Shown piece after piece: positions 35,100-44,064 of a DNA stretch of 64,000 nucleotides. The position numbers were made by a program, and so were the translations under genes. The DNA is from Deltaproteobacteria bacterium (GTDB lineage: Bacteria > Desulfobacterota > Desulfobacteria > Desulfobacterales > Desulfosarcinaceae): the NCBI GenBank assembly GCA_020444075.1, contig JAHLLR010000003.1, positions 62,001 through 126,000 of the forward strand. The letters run 5' to 3'. How positions within the stretch are numbered: position 1 is the first letter of the stretch; each line of letters starts with the position of its first letter. The notes under the pieces are model-generated. The model worked only from the letters and a program-made list of their open reading frames with translations. It made no database searches and was not told the origin of the DNA.

Positions 35100-36212
35100 C
35101 TATGGAGAACAGTCAAGAAGGCCTTCGTCTATTAATCCGTCGCAGTCGTTATCCTGGCCATCGCAGATCTCCGTTGCTCCGGGGTAGATATTGGGATTGT
35201 TGTCATTGCAGTCCGCGAAGGCTGGCGAGCCGTCCCCGTCATTATCGACTGTATTGTGTTGTCTCCGTTGGACATCCGCAGGCGTTCGAACCCGCTTGAC
35301 CGCATCGGCCGGAGCCAGGCTGTTGCTCAGCGACGTCCGGTCACGCACGGACTTGAGCAGCGACATGGGTTTTTTGGGCGCTCCGTACAGGCCCAGTTGC
35401 TGTAGCTCCTTCAGGGCGTCCGATGCCGGCTTCAGGCCGGGATCGGCCTGGCTGGCTTTTTCATAGAAACTGCCGGCCCGGTCATACATCCCCCTGTCAC
35501 TGTAATCCAGCCCCATGAAGAAGTAGAAGAGGGCCCGGCCGCTGGTGGTCAGGGGAATACGCAGAGCCGCTTTTTCTTTCTCGCTCAGGGAAATTTTCAG
35601 TTGTTCGACGATGGAAAAAAGAAGATCCTTTTCGATTTGGAAAAGCACGCTGACCAGTCCTTCTGCGGCGGGCAGGTCCGATTCTTGTGCGGACGGCACA
35701 TCCAGCAGGCCCGGATCGATGCGGATCCGGGTTTCCAGGGCGCGGGAGATGGCACCTTCATCCAACGCGTCGCCCGAAGATCCACTTCCAACAGCACCGG
35801 ACAGGTTGCCGCTCACCAGAAACCGGGCTCCCAGCAGACGGCCCACCCGGGGAGCCGATCCCGGGTCGACCAGACCGGATGCACCCAGGCCCATCTCCTC
35901 GACCAGGGCCTGCAATTTCACGCGTTCCACCAGCGTCAGACCTTTGATAGTTGACAGGTCGGTCATGAGCATGAAGGCCAGTCCCTTGCTCAGGGCGTCA
36001 AGTGCGGGCTGTCCCGTGGAGTTGGAAAAATAGAGCACGGAGAGGGTGTTGTCCGGCATTTGGGCGGCACCCAGTGCCGCCTCCTGCGCCAGCGCCTGCC
36101 GGGCCCAGGTTTTTTCCCTTTCGGTAACCACCTGGCCTGCCCAAGCCGAAGAAACCGCCAGAAGGAACACCAGTACCCCGCCCATGAGCGTGCGTAACCG
36201 TCGATTTCTCAT
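35100..36212 (-). CDS. Secreted CsgG-like/TPR protein with MopE-type metal-binding C-terminus
   Basis: A 370-residue protein: signal peptide ending 'VSSAWAG', a CsgG-like unit with 'LTLVERVKLQALVEEMGLGA' and 'PRVGRLLGARFLVSG', a helical TPR-like middle ('GLDYSDRGMYDRAGSFYEKA') and a C-terminal putative metal-binding motif 'DCNDNNPNIYPGATEICDG' followed by 'DNDCDGLIDEG'. That last repeat type occurs in MopE and many myxobacterial or Desulfobacterota surface proteins. It is probably exported. It shares the CsgG-like signature with 31385 and 33312 on the other strand. Confidence 0.82.
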   Translation of the reverse strand: MRNRRLRTLMGGVLVFLLAVSSAWAGQVVTEREKTWARQALAQEAALGAAQMPDNTLSVLYFSNSTGQPALDALSKGLAFMLMTDLSTIKGLTLVERVKLQALVEEMGLGASGLVDPGSAPRVGRLLGARFLVSGNLSGAVGSGSSGDALDEGAISRALETRIRIDPGLLDVPSAQESDLPAAEGLVSVLFQIEKDLLFSIVEQLKISLSEKEKAALRIPLTTSGRALFYFFMGLDYSDRGMYDRAGSFYEKASQADPGLKPASDALKELQQLGLYGAPKKPMSLLKSVRDRTSLSNSLAPADAVKRVRTPADVQRRQHNTVDNDGDGSPAFADCNDNNPNIYPGATEICDGQDNDCDGLIDEGLLDCSP

Positions 36213-36439
36213 CTCAACTACTCCTATTTGGTTTTTGAAAACCGGATCTTAGCCACGGACCGGGATGATGTCGCCTGGGATTTCCATCCGCATGACCATG
36301 GGTGTTGTTACGATACGAGGGGTGGGACAAAAACAATTCGCATTCATATAGCCTGTCGATGCGGACGCTGTCAACGGAATTGCCGATCGGAGAAAAGCAG
36401 GAAGGGGTTTGACGCAAGCTTCAGGTAGATTCAGTGCGT

Positions 36440-36850
36440 TCATCCCAGAAGCCAGCGCCCCGCATAAAAACTGCCGGCGGCCACGAGGGTGCATAAAAGG
36501 GTGCCCCACAGGATATCCACGGCCACCATGGCCAGAGGCCATCCTTTGATGGTGGCCATGTTGGTCAGGTCATAGGTGGCGTAAGTGAAAAAGCCGAACA
36601 GGGCGCCCCACACGATGGCCCGCCGCATGGATCCTTGGGCCAGGGCCGGCACCACCGCTACTACCAGAATGCCGACGATGTATATCAGATAAAACGCGAT
36701 GGCCGCCGTCCAGTTGACCTGGTCGCTAAGTATGAAGCCGATTTGCTTTTTATAGAATCCACGGCCCAGCCAACCCAGCCATAGCATATCGATAAGAAAA
36801 AAGACGGGGATGGTGAGCAGATAAAGCTTGATGTAAAAGATTGCATTCAT
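36440..36850 (-). CDS. DUF2177 family membrane protein
   Basis: 136 residues from the ATG at 36850 (GGAGG directly upstream; the track start at 36892 lacks a site). About four transmembrane helices carry the DUF2177 signatures 'FFLIDMLWLGWLGRGFY' and 'DLTNMATIKGWPL'. Function of the family is not known. It lies between hutH and the secreted cluster. Confidence 0.85.
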   Translation of the reverse strand: MNAIFYIKLYLLTIPVFFLIDMLWLGWLGRGFYKKQIGFILSDQVNWTAAIAFYLIYIVGILVVAVVPALAQGSMRRAIVWGALFGFFTYATYDLTNMATIKGWPLAMVAVDILWGTLLCTLVAAGSFYAGRWLLG

Positions 36851-36933
36851 GAATACCTCCGGGGAGACGGCCGGTATGCCGCTCGAAATCATGTCCCGCT
36901 TGCGTATGGCTGATCAATACTGGCGTCCATTTC

Positions 36934-38487
36934 CTATCCAACCACCTTGATCCGTCCCACCGCCGCCTCCACCGCATCGAGAATTTCGCCGGATCGCAGT
37001 ACGTTCAACATGGTTTCCATATCTTTATACAGCTCCCGGTCTTCGGCCATGTAGGGCACATGACGCCGGATTACCCGGTAGGCCTCGCGGGTGCCTTTTC
37101 CGGCTATCAACTTCCGTTTTTCGGTGAGCAGATCGTAGGCCTGTGCCGCACAGAGCAGTTCGATGGCGATGACGCTTTCCACGTTGGTGAGAATTTCCCG
37201 GCTCTGGCGGATGGCGATGGTTCCCATGCTTACATGGTCCTCTTTATTGGCGGAGGTGGGGATGGAATCCACACAGGCCGGGTGGGCCAGCACCTTGTTT
37301 TCCGATACCAGAGCGGCGGCGGCATACTGGCCGATCATGAAACCGGAGTTGATCCCTCCCTGTTTGATCAGGAAAGCGGGCAGTTCACTGAGCTGCGGGT
37401 TGACCAGCCGTTCGATGCGCCGTTCGGAAACGCTGCCCAGTTCCGCCAGCCCCATGGAGAGATAGTCGGCGGCCATGGCGATGGGCTGTCCATGGAAATT
37501 GCCGCCCAGCCGCACCTCTTCGGTGTCCGGGAAAATCAGCGGGTTGGTGGTGGTGGAATTGATTTCAATGTCGATAACCCGGCGGGCGTGGGCCACCGCA
37601 TCCTTGCTGGCACCGTGGATCTGGGGTGCGCAGCGCAGGGTATAGGCGTCCTGGACCCGGGCACAACCTTCGTGAGAAGTAATGATCTCGCTGGCCGCGG
37701 TCAGCCGGAGCATATTATCGGCGGTAACCAGCTGTCCCGGGTGGGGGCGAACCTGGTGGATGCGCGGGTCAAACTCGCTGTTGGAGCCCATGAGCACCTC
37801 GAGGGTCATGGCGCAGGCGATGTCCGCCATCTTGGACAGGCGCACCGCGTCGTTGACCACCAGGGCGCCGATGGCGGTCATCACCTGGGTGCCGTTGATC
37901 AGGGCCAGCCCCTCCCCCGCGGCAAGAACCAGCGGGGCCAGCTCGATCCGTTCCAGGGCCGCAGCGCCTGAAATGCGGTTTCCCTGATAAAAGGCCTCGC
38001 CTTTGCCGATGAGCACCAGACCCAGGTGGGCCGTGGGTGCCAAATCACCGCTGGCCCCCACCGAGCCCTTCTCCGGAACCACCGGCGTCACGCCATGATT
38101 GAGAAAAGCCAGCAGATATCGAATGGTCTCCATGCGGCAGCCGGAATAGCCCAGGCACAGGTCGTGGATACGCAGGGCCATGATGGCCCGGACCACGGCT
38201 TCGGGCAGCGGGTTGCCCACGCCGGCGGCATGGCTCATGAGAATATTTTCCTGAAGCTTCCGGGTGTCCTTTTCGGAGATGATCACGTTGCACAGAGCCC
38301 CAAACCCGGTGGTGATGCCATAGATGACGCGTTTTTCCTTCACCCATCGCTCGATCAGGGCGCTGGTTTTCGCCACCCGGCCTTCTCCGGCAGAAGACAC
38401 GCGGACTTCACAACCGGATCGGGCAATCGTCACCAGATCGTCAATTGAAATTTTCTCTTTATCCAGCAGTATCGGTTCCATGGTCAT
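36934..38487 (-). CDS. hutH: Histidine ammonia-lyase
   Basis: A 517-residue enzyme that removes ammonia from L-histidine to give urocanate. The MIO cofactor-forming Ala-Ser-Gly is in 'GSVGASGDLAPTAHLGL', preceded by 'YGITTGFGALCNV' with the catalytic Tyr. The length matches the family. The ATG (38487) overlaps the hutU stop (ATGA), so both are translated from one mRNA. GGAGAA precedes it. Transcription is probably repressed by HutC from the divergent gene at 40726. hutI and a formiminoglutamate hydrolase are not in this window, so the rest of the pathway must be elsewhere. Confidence 0.96.
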   Translation of the reverse strand: MTMEPILLDKEKISIDDLVTIARSGCEVRVSSAGEGRVAKTSALIERWVKEKRVIYGITTGFGALCNVIISEKDTRKLQENILMSHAAGVGNPLPEAVVRAIMALRIHDLCLGYSGCRMETIRYLLAFLNHGVTPVVPEKGSVGASGDLAPTAHLGLVLIGKGEAFYQGNRISGAAALERIELAPLVLAAGEGLALINGTQVMTAIGALVVNDAVRLSKMADIACAMTLEVLMGSNSEFDPRIHQVRPHPGQLVTADNMLRLTAASEIITSHEGCARVQDAYTLRCAPQIHGASKDAVAHARRVIDIEINSTTTNPLIFPDTEEVRLGGNFHGQPIAMAADYLSMGLAELGSVSERRIERLVNPQLSELPAFLIKQGGINSGFMIGQYAAAALVSENKVLAHPACVDSIPTSANKEDHVSMGTIAIRQSREILTNVESVIAIELLCAAQAYDLLTEKRKLIAGKGTREAYRVIRRHVPYMAEDRELYKDMETMLNVLRSGEILDAVEAAVGRIKVVG

Positions 38488-40526
38488 CGATCTTCTCCAT
38501 CCATTTTGGCAAACAACTTGTCCACCGCCGCATTGACTGCATCCTCGTCGGTCAGAAAGGGGATCGTGATCTGATCGCCGTTGTCGTTTTCCCGGTTATA
38601 GGCGGCGGCCACCTGCATGGCGTTGGGGTTCCTGGCCCAGTTGCGCCGGGCCACTCCGCCCATGACATCCCAGTTCATGGCCGACCGGATGATCTCATCC
38701 ACCCGCCGGCTGCCGTCCAGAACCAGGCCGAAGCCTCCGTTGACGGCCTTGCCGATGCCGGTGCCCCCGCCGTTGTGCAGCGCCACCAGGGACATGCCCC
38801 GGGCGGCGTTTCCCGCAAAGCAATGGGCGGCCATGTCTGCGGTCACGTTGCTGCCGTCGGTGATATTGGCGGTTTCCCGGAACGGTGAATCAGTGCCGCC
38901 GGGGTCGTGGTGGTCCCTGCCCAGCATGATGGGACCCACGTCCTTGTTTCTCACCATGGCGTTGAAGGCCAGGGCGATGTTCATGCGCCCCTGCGCATCC
39001 TGGTAAAGGATCCTCGCCTGACTGCCCACCACCAGGCGGTTCCTGCCGGCATCGCGGATCCACACGTAGTTGTCCCGGTCCTCGGGGCGACGGTCGGGAT
39101 CGATGCAGGCCATGGCCGTCCGGTCGGTTTTTTCCAGGTCCTGCGGATCGCCGCTGAGGCACACCCACCGGAAAGGCCCGTATCCGTAGTCGAAAATGGG
39201 CCCCATGATGTCCTCGAAATAGGAGGGGAAGACGAAGCCATCCTTTACGTCATGGCCGTTACGGGCTACATCCATGACCCCGGCATCGAAGACGGCTTTC
39301 AAAAAAGCGTTGCCGTAGTCGAAGAAATACGCGCCCCGTTGGGCCAGTGTCCGGATCAGGGAGATGTGGGTTTTGAGACTGGCATCCACCAGCCGACGGA
39401 AGGTTTGGCGATCCTCGGAGAGCAGCCGGGTGCGCTCCTCGAAACTGACCCCCTGGGGGCAGTAGCCGCCGTCGTAAACCACATGGCAGGAGGTCTGATC
39501 CGAAAGCAGGTCCACAGGGATATTTTTTTCAACCATGTATTGCAGCAGGTCCACCACATTGCCGTGGTAGGCGATGGAGAGGGCGCGTTTTTCGTTCCTG
39601 GCCGCAAGGGCCGCTTTAAAAATCTCGGCAAGGTTGTCGGAAACCATGTTCACCCACCCCTGGCGGAGGCGGGTGTCTATGCGAGACCCGTCTACCTCGG
39701 CGATGACGGAAACGGTCCCTGCAATCTCGGCGGCCTTGGGCTGGGCACCGCTCATGCCCCCCAGCCCCGAGGAAACGAAAAGCAGACCGGCCAGGTTTCC
39801 GTCGGCCGGGACGCCGCACATCTTGCGGCCGGCGCCCAGCAAGGTGTTGTAGGTACCGTGGACGATACCCTGGGGGCCGATGTACATCCAGCCGCCGGCG
39901 GTCATCTGACCATAGGAGGAAACCCCCATCTGAGCGGCTATCTCCCAATCGTCCGGGTTGTCAAAAAGCCCCACCATCAGCCCGTTGGTGATGATGGTAC
40001 GGGGGGTTTTCGGGCCGGAGCGAAACAGCCCCAGGGGGTGGCCGGACTGGACCACGAGGGTCTGGTCGTCGGTGAGCGCCTGAAGATATTTTTTAATGAG
40101 CCGGAACTGCATCCAGTTCTGACAGACGCTGCCGGTTTCGCCGTAAGTGACCAATTCGTATGGGTAAAGGGCTACGTCGATATCCAGGTTGTTGTCCATC
40201 ATCAGCTGAAAGGCCCGACCGGCCAGGCAGTTTCCCTGATATTGGTCGATGGGCAGGGCCCGGATCTCGCCCTGGGGACGAAAGCGGTAGCCATAGATGC
40301 GCCCCCGGGTTTTCAACTCCTCCAGAAATTCGGGAATCAGGGCCGTGTGATGTTGCTCGGGCACATAGCGCAGGGCATTTTTCAGAGCCACCGCGGTCTG
40401 GCTGGGACTGAGCCGGAAACCCCGATCCGGGGCACGGCGGACGTCGGGACGGAAAGTCGGCATCCGGGGCAATGGGCCGTCCAGATGAATTTTCATGGCT
40501 CGGGAGACATCGGTATTGGTCAGCAT
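38484..40526 (-). CDS. hutU: Urocanate hydratase
   Basis: A 680-residue NAD-dependent urocanate hydratase (urocanate to imidazolone propionate). Visible family segments: 'YQGNCLAGRAFQLMMDNN', 'GWMYIGPQGIVHGTYNT', 'GLGGMSGAQPKAAEIAG' and 'MGGVARRNWARN'. It belongs to the long bacterial form rather than the ~555-residue enteric form. It is the first gene of hutUH, overlapping hutH by 4 bp. An AAGGATG segment precedes the ATG, and a HutC-type palindrome lies ~35 bp upstream, where repressor would block the promoter. Confidence 0.96.
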   Translation of the reverse strand: MLTNTDVSRAMKIHLDGPLPRMPTFRPDVRRAPDRGFRLSPSQTAVALKNALRYVPEQHHTALIPEFLEELKTRGRIYGYRFRPQGEIRALPIDQYQGNCLAGRAFQLMMDNNLDIDVALYPYELVTYGETGSVCQNWMQFRLIKKYLQALTDDQTLVVQSGHPLGLFRSGPKTPRTIITNGLMVGLFDNPDDWEIAAQMGVSSYGQMTAGGWMYIGPQGIVHGTYNTLLGAGRKMCGVPADGNLAGLLFVSSGLGGMSGAQPKAAEIAGTVSVIAEVDGSRIDTRLRQGWVNMVSDNLAEIFKAALAARNEKRALSIAYHGNVVDLLQYMVEKNIPVDLLSDQTSCHVVYDGGYCPQGVSFEERTRLLSEDRQTFRRLVDASLKTHISLIRTLAQRGAYFFDYGNAFLKAVFDAGVMDVARNGHDVKDGFVFPSYFEDIMGPIFDYGYGPFRWVCLSGDPQDLEKTDRTAMACIDPDRRPEDRDNYVWIRDAGRNRLVVGSQARILYQDAQGRMNIALAFNAMVRNKDVGPIMLGRDHHDPGGTDSPFRETANITDGSNVTADMAAHCFAGNAARGMSLVALHNGGGTGIGKAVNGGFGLVLDGSRRVDEIIRSAMNWDVMGGVARRNWARNPNAMQVAAAYNRENDNGDQITIPFLTDEDAVNAAVDKLFAKMDGEDR

Positions 40527-40558
40527 GGCATCATCCTTAATTTATACTATCCGGTCAA

Positions 40559-40572
40559 CTTGTATATACATT
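40559..40572. promoter_or_regulatory. Candidate HutC operator
   Basis: CTTGTATATACATT contains the perfect palindrome TGTATATACA (40561-40570). It fits the GT-N-TA-N-AC consensus of HutC-subfamily GntR regulators. It lies 33 bp upstream of hutU in the region divergent to hutC, flanked by two TTTATACTAT direct repeats (40541-40550, 40571-40580). Confidence 0.72.
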
Positions 40573-40725
40573 TATACTATGAGCCATAAAAGGAAGGGAC
40601 GCTCCTGTCAAGAAAAAATGTAGACAATCCACTTCAATAATGGGATAAACGGTTAAAATAAAATCTATTGGATTGAACTGATTCATCCCATGAATTGAAA
40701 TGTTTAACAAGTTCACTATACAACA

Positions 40726-41487
40726 ATGACATCCCAAGAGCCATTGCGCACGTTACCCACCTCCAAATGCCTGTACATCAAGCAGCAGCTGATCCAGGGT
40801 ATGCGCGCCAAGCGCTTTACCGATAGGCTTCCTTCGGAAAACCAGCTGGCGGCGACGTTCGGGGTGAGCCGGATGACCGCCCGCAAGGCGCTGGTGGAGC
40901 TTGAAACCGAAGGACTGGTGGAGCGGATCCGGGGCAGAGGCACCTATGTGAAGAAATCGGATCCGGCCATGGGCTATTTTGTCGTCCAGCCCTCCCGCCG
41001 CCATGCGGAAACCCTCGATGTGGCCTATTCCACGCGGGTTCTCGAATTGAGGTCGCTGGAGAAGCCGCCACCGATGGTTGCCAAACGCATGGCCTACAGC
41101 GGGATGACCATTCTGGCCCGGCGACTCCATTGCTTCGACGGCAAGCCGGTGCGTTATGAAATCCGCCACCTGCGCGGAGACCTGTGCGGAAGCATCCTTT
41201 TCGAAGACCTGGAGACGGTTTCCATCCACGAGCTGCTCGTGGACCGTCTCGATCTGCCGCTGACCCGCGTGTGGCAGCGCATTACCGCCGAAACCCTTGA
41301 CGCCCGGACTGCGGCCGTATTGGAGGTGCCGGTCGGGCGTCCGGCCTTTCATATCCTGCGCACCACCTATACCCACGACACCCCCGTTACCTGCGTGGAG
41401 TACTTTATCCGCGGCGAACTGGCCTTTGAAGACTCCTTCGCACCGGGCCGCACCGGGCCGCCTCCCGGCCTTGGCTTCGGTCACTGA
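40726..41487 (+). CDS. hutC: GntR-family (HutC subfamily) regulator of histidine utilisation
   Basis: A 253-residue protein. The N-terminal winged helix has 'RLPSENQLAATFGVSRMTAR' and 'LETEGLVERIRGRGTYV'. The C-terminal UTRA ligand domain carries 'RRLHCFDGKPVRYEIRHL'. It is divergent from hutUH with 199 bp between, the usual layout of a HutC repressor that is released by urocanate. No strong ribosome site is seen before the ATG. Assignment as HutC rests on position, subfamily features and the operator palindrome. Confidence 0.88.
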   Translation: MTSQEPLRTLPTSKCLYIKQQLIQGMRAKRFTDRLPSENQLAATFGVSRMTARKALVELETEGLVERIRGRGTYVKKSDPAMGYFVVQPSRRHAETLDVAYSTRVLELRSLEKPPPMVAKRMAYSGMTILARRLHCFDGKPVRYEIRHLRGDLCGSILFEDLETVSIHELLVDRLDLPLTRVWQRITAETLDARTAAVLEVPVGRPAFHILRTTYTHDTPVTCVEYFIRGELAFEDSFAPGRTGPPPGLGFGH

Positions 41488-41601
41488 GGTCAACATTGTA
41501 ATGCTTCAGCGGTTGTGTCAAATAATGCTCATCTGCAAGCGGCATTTTTTTTGGATTATCCTTTCCTTTGATTGTAACGGTAACAGCATCGGAGCTTCCA
41601 C

Positions 41602-42453
41602 ATGGCCTTTTCCCCCACCGACCAGTGCATTGTACTGCCCTTTCGTGCGGAAAACCGGCAACCGTTCAACGGTACTGGCCTGGCCCTCCATTTTCTCGTG
41701 GGTAACGTCTTGGTACTGCACACCGGACTCAAGGAAATGTGGTTCGGCTGGCGAGTAAGAAAGATCTTTCCGGAAAAGGCGCTGTTTCAGCGTTACTGCC
41801 GCGATGCCGCCGACCAACTGGATCTTGTTCAGATCAGCCGGTCACAGCAGGTGCGCTTCTGGATATATGGTAACTTTTCGGGCTCATCGGCGAGACTCCA
41901 CTTTTTCGACGGACAAACACCGGATGCCCTCCACGCGCCTGTCGATCTGACAAGCTCTAATGACGACAGCCTGATCCCTTTTCGCACCCAATTATTGAAA
42001 TGGCTGGAATCCATGGGACGACCCCTGCCAACCGAGCAGGTCCAGGCAGCGCTGTGGCCCGAAACGATCAGTCGTGAAGGCCTGGATGCCGTGGGCCGGG
42101 CGTTGGAGGAATTTTATTGTTATTCTGCCTATGGGGGCAAAGATCCCCTGAATGTGCTGCCGTTTAAAAAGGCGGTCGCCGCTGCACCGGAATCGTTCAT
42201 GGCACAGGATCTTTACGGATGGGCGCTTTACCGCAACCAGGACTATAAGGGCGCGCGGGGTGCATTTCTCACTGCCCTGAGAATCAATCCGGCAGGCGCC
42301 GGGGCCATGTCCGGTCTGATGGGGTGCGGGGTTTACGGCAAGGATCTGGAAGAGACCCTGTTCTGGTCCGGTCGAAAGGCCGACGTCTGCCGCCAGGACA
42401 TTCAGGAGGCCCGGGAGGCTGGCCGCCGAAGGTATGATAAAGTCAATAAATAG
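41602..42453 (+). CDS. Hypothetical protein with TPR-like C-terminal half
   Basis: A 283-residue protein without signal peptide. The N-terminal half is unrecognised ('FWIYGNFSGSSARLHFF'). The C-terminal part has a TPR-like helix pair: 'QDLYGWALYRNQDYKGARGA' then 'FLTALRINPAGAGAMSGLMG'. A GGAG lies before the ATG. It follows hutC by 114 bp and is convergent with the acetyltransferase. No function can be proposed. Confidence 0.7.
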   Translation: MAFSPTDQCIVLPFRAENRQPFNGTGLALHFLVGNVLVLHTGLKEMWFGWRVRKIFPEKALFQRYCRDAADQLDLVQISRSQQVRFWIYGNFSGSSARLHFFDGQTPDALHAPVDLTSSNDDSLIPFRTQLLKWLESMGRPLPTEQVQAALWPETISREGLDAVGRALEEFYCYSAYGGKDPLNVLPFKKAVAAAPESFMAQDLYGWALYRNQDYKGARGAFLTALRINPAGAGAMSGLMGCGVYGKDLEETLFWSGRKADVCRQDIQEAREAGRRRYDKVNK

Positions 42454-42478
42454 GCAGATCGTCCCCGATTCGCAACGT

Positions 42479-42946
42479 TCATCGTAGCGTCCGCTCCATA
42501 TAGATGACACCGGGAAGCGGATTCTCGTAGTAGGGGGGGCACTTTTGAAAACCCAAGGCGGCGTATAGGGAGAGCGCCGGCCCGAGCTTTTCGAGCGTAT
42601 CCAGACGCATTCGTGCATAGCCGGCCTCTCCGGCCCGTTCGATAACGCTCAGCGCCAGTTTTTTGCCGATACCCTGTCTCAGGTAGGCCGGCCGGACATA
42701 AAGCCGTTTCATCTCGCACACGCCCGCGTCATGGGGCCGCATGGCCACGCACCCGGCTGCCTTTCCTGACGCTGTCGCCAGCAGCAAGGCACCCTGTGGG
42801 GGTGCGTACTTACCGGGCAGGCTTGCCAGTTCCTCCTCGAAGCGTTGAAAGCAAAGGTCCACCTGGAGAAAAGCTTCATATTCGCGAAACAGCTCTCGAA
42901 GAGTCTGAATCTGGGATGGGGTTGTTGCCCGAACAATTTCGATCAT
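42479..42946 (-). CDS. GNAT-family N-acetyltransferase
   Basis: A 155-residue protein of the GNAT fold. The acetyl-CoA pyrophosphate-binding loop is 'RPAYLRQGIGKKLALSVI' (motif A, about residues 90-110), followed by 'MRLDTLEKLGPALSLYAALG' and 'NPLPGVIYMERTL'. Substrate not predictable. Single leftward gene. Confidence 0.9.
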   Translation of the reverse strand: MIEIVRATTPSQIQTLRELFREYEAFLQVDLCFQRFEEELASLPGKYAPPQGALLLATASGKAAGCVAMRPHDAGVCEMKRLYVRPAYLRQGIGKKLALSVIERAGEAGYARMRLDTLEKLGPALSLYAALGFQKCPPYYENPLPGVIYMERTLR

Positions 42947-43065
42947 GGCGGATATCCGTCGGTGGATGTTGAAGTGACATCTTATTACGGATTGTTTTAA
43001 AAGGGAAGCCTGTCCAGATCTTTGGGTGCAGGAAATAAAAGAATCGGTGCTCGACGTTTATTCAC

Positions 43066-43998
43066 CTAACGGGCCCTTCTCTGGCTGATCCCTACACCGA
43101 TGATGACGGCGGCTGCCGCCAGACATTGGAGCCCGCTCAACGACTCACCCATGACCATCCAACCGATGGCAACGGCCGTCACCGGTACCAGGTTGATGAA
43201 CACCGATGCCCTGGATGCCGGAATGTGGCTCATCCCCCAATTATATAGCCCAAAGGCTCCCAGCGTCACCAGTGCACCCAGGAAAACAATGGCGGAAATC
43301 AGCGGAATTGTCCATTCAATCCGAGGCTCACGAAGCAGCAACACCAGCCCGGGTGAGAAAAACAGGGTGCCGGCAAACACCTGAAGCGCCGTTAGCAGCC
43401 AGGGATTGTAGCGGGCACACAGTCGCTTGACCATGATCATGTTCACTGCCGCGCAGGCCATGGCGCCCAGTTCCAGCAAATTGCCCAGCAGCGGATTGGT
43501 CGCCGTGTCATCCGAACGGCCTGACAGGCTGAGGATCGCCACGCCGGCCACCGACAGGAAAAGGCCCACGAGGGTTCTTCTTCCCAGCGGTTCGGCAAGC
43601 ATCATCCAGGCGCCGATGCCTACCATTATGGGCACAGACGCACTGATAATGCCTGCCTGGGAAGAGGTTGTAAAGCACAGGGCATTGGATTCAAGCAGAA
43701 AATAGAAGCAGGGCTGAAAAAGGACCATGGGTGCCAGCGATTTCCAATCCCCTTGGCGATAAGCGTCAAACTTCAGTCGGCCGACGAAGGGCAGGATCAC
43801 GAGCAGGGCGATGGCCATACGCAGCCACATGACCGACCAGGGGCTCATGGCTTGCACGGCCAGTCGCATGGCGGCAAATGATCCGCCCCATAAAATTACC
43901 GCCGTAAAAAGGGCCGCCACCGGTAGAAGCCTGCCGGGATCAATTACCATGCGCTTGCCGTTTCCGGCGAAGGCCCGGGTTATTGACGCATTCTTCAT
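43066..43998 (-). CDS. EamA-family (DMT) transporter
   Basis: About 310 residues with ten hydrophobic segments in two EamA repeats; the first contains 'FTAVILWGGSFAAMRLAV' and the second 'NWGMSHIPASRASVFINL'. It is an inner-membrane metabolite exporter or importer. The start at the ATG 43998 is preferred over the GTG at 44028. The araC-type gene lies 66 bp upstream on the same strand and probably regulates it. Confidence 0.9.
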   Translation of the reverse strand: MKNASITRAFAGNGKRMVIDPGRLLPVAALFTAVILWGGSFAAMRLAVQAMSPWSVMWLRMAIALLVILPFVGRLKFDAYRQGDWKSLAPMVLFQPCFYFLLESNALCFTTSSQAGIISASVPIMVGIGAWMMLAEPLGRRTLVGLFLSVAGVAILSLSGRSDDTATNPLLGNLLELGAMACAAVNMIMVKRLCARYNPWLLTALQVFAGTLFFSPGLVLLLREPRIEWTIPLISAIVFLGALVTLGAFGLYNWGMSHIPASRASVFINLVPVTAVAIGWMVMGESLSGLQCLAAAAVIIGVGISQRRAR

Positions 43999-44064
43999 AT
44001 TGCTTTCTCTTTCACGCTGAAAAATCACTCCGATGCAAATTGGGCTTTAATTTCAACACGCTAT

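Noticed and set aside
38907-40589. 560-aa plus-strand ORF opposite hutU
   Set aside because: It is entirely antisense to a clear urocanate hydratase. Its length reflects GC-rich codon bias.
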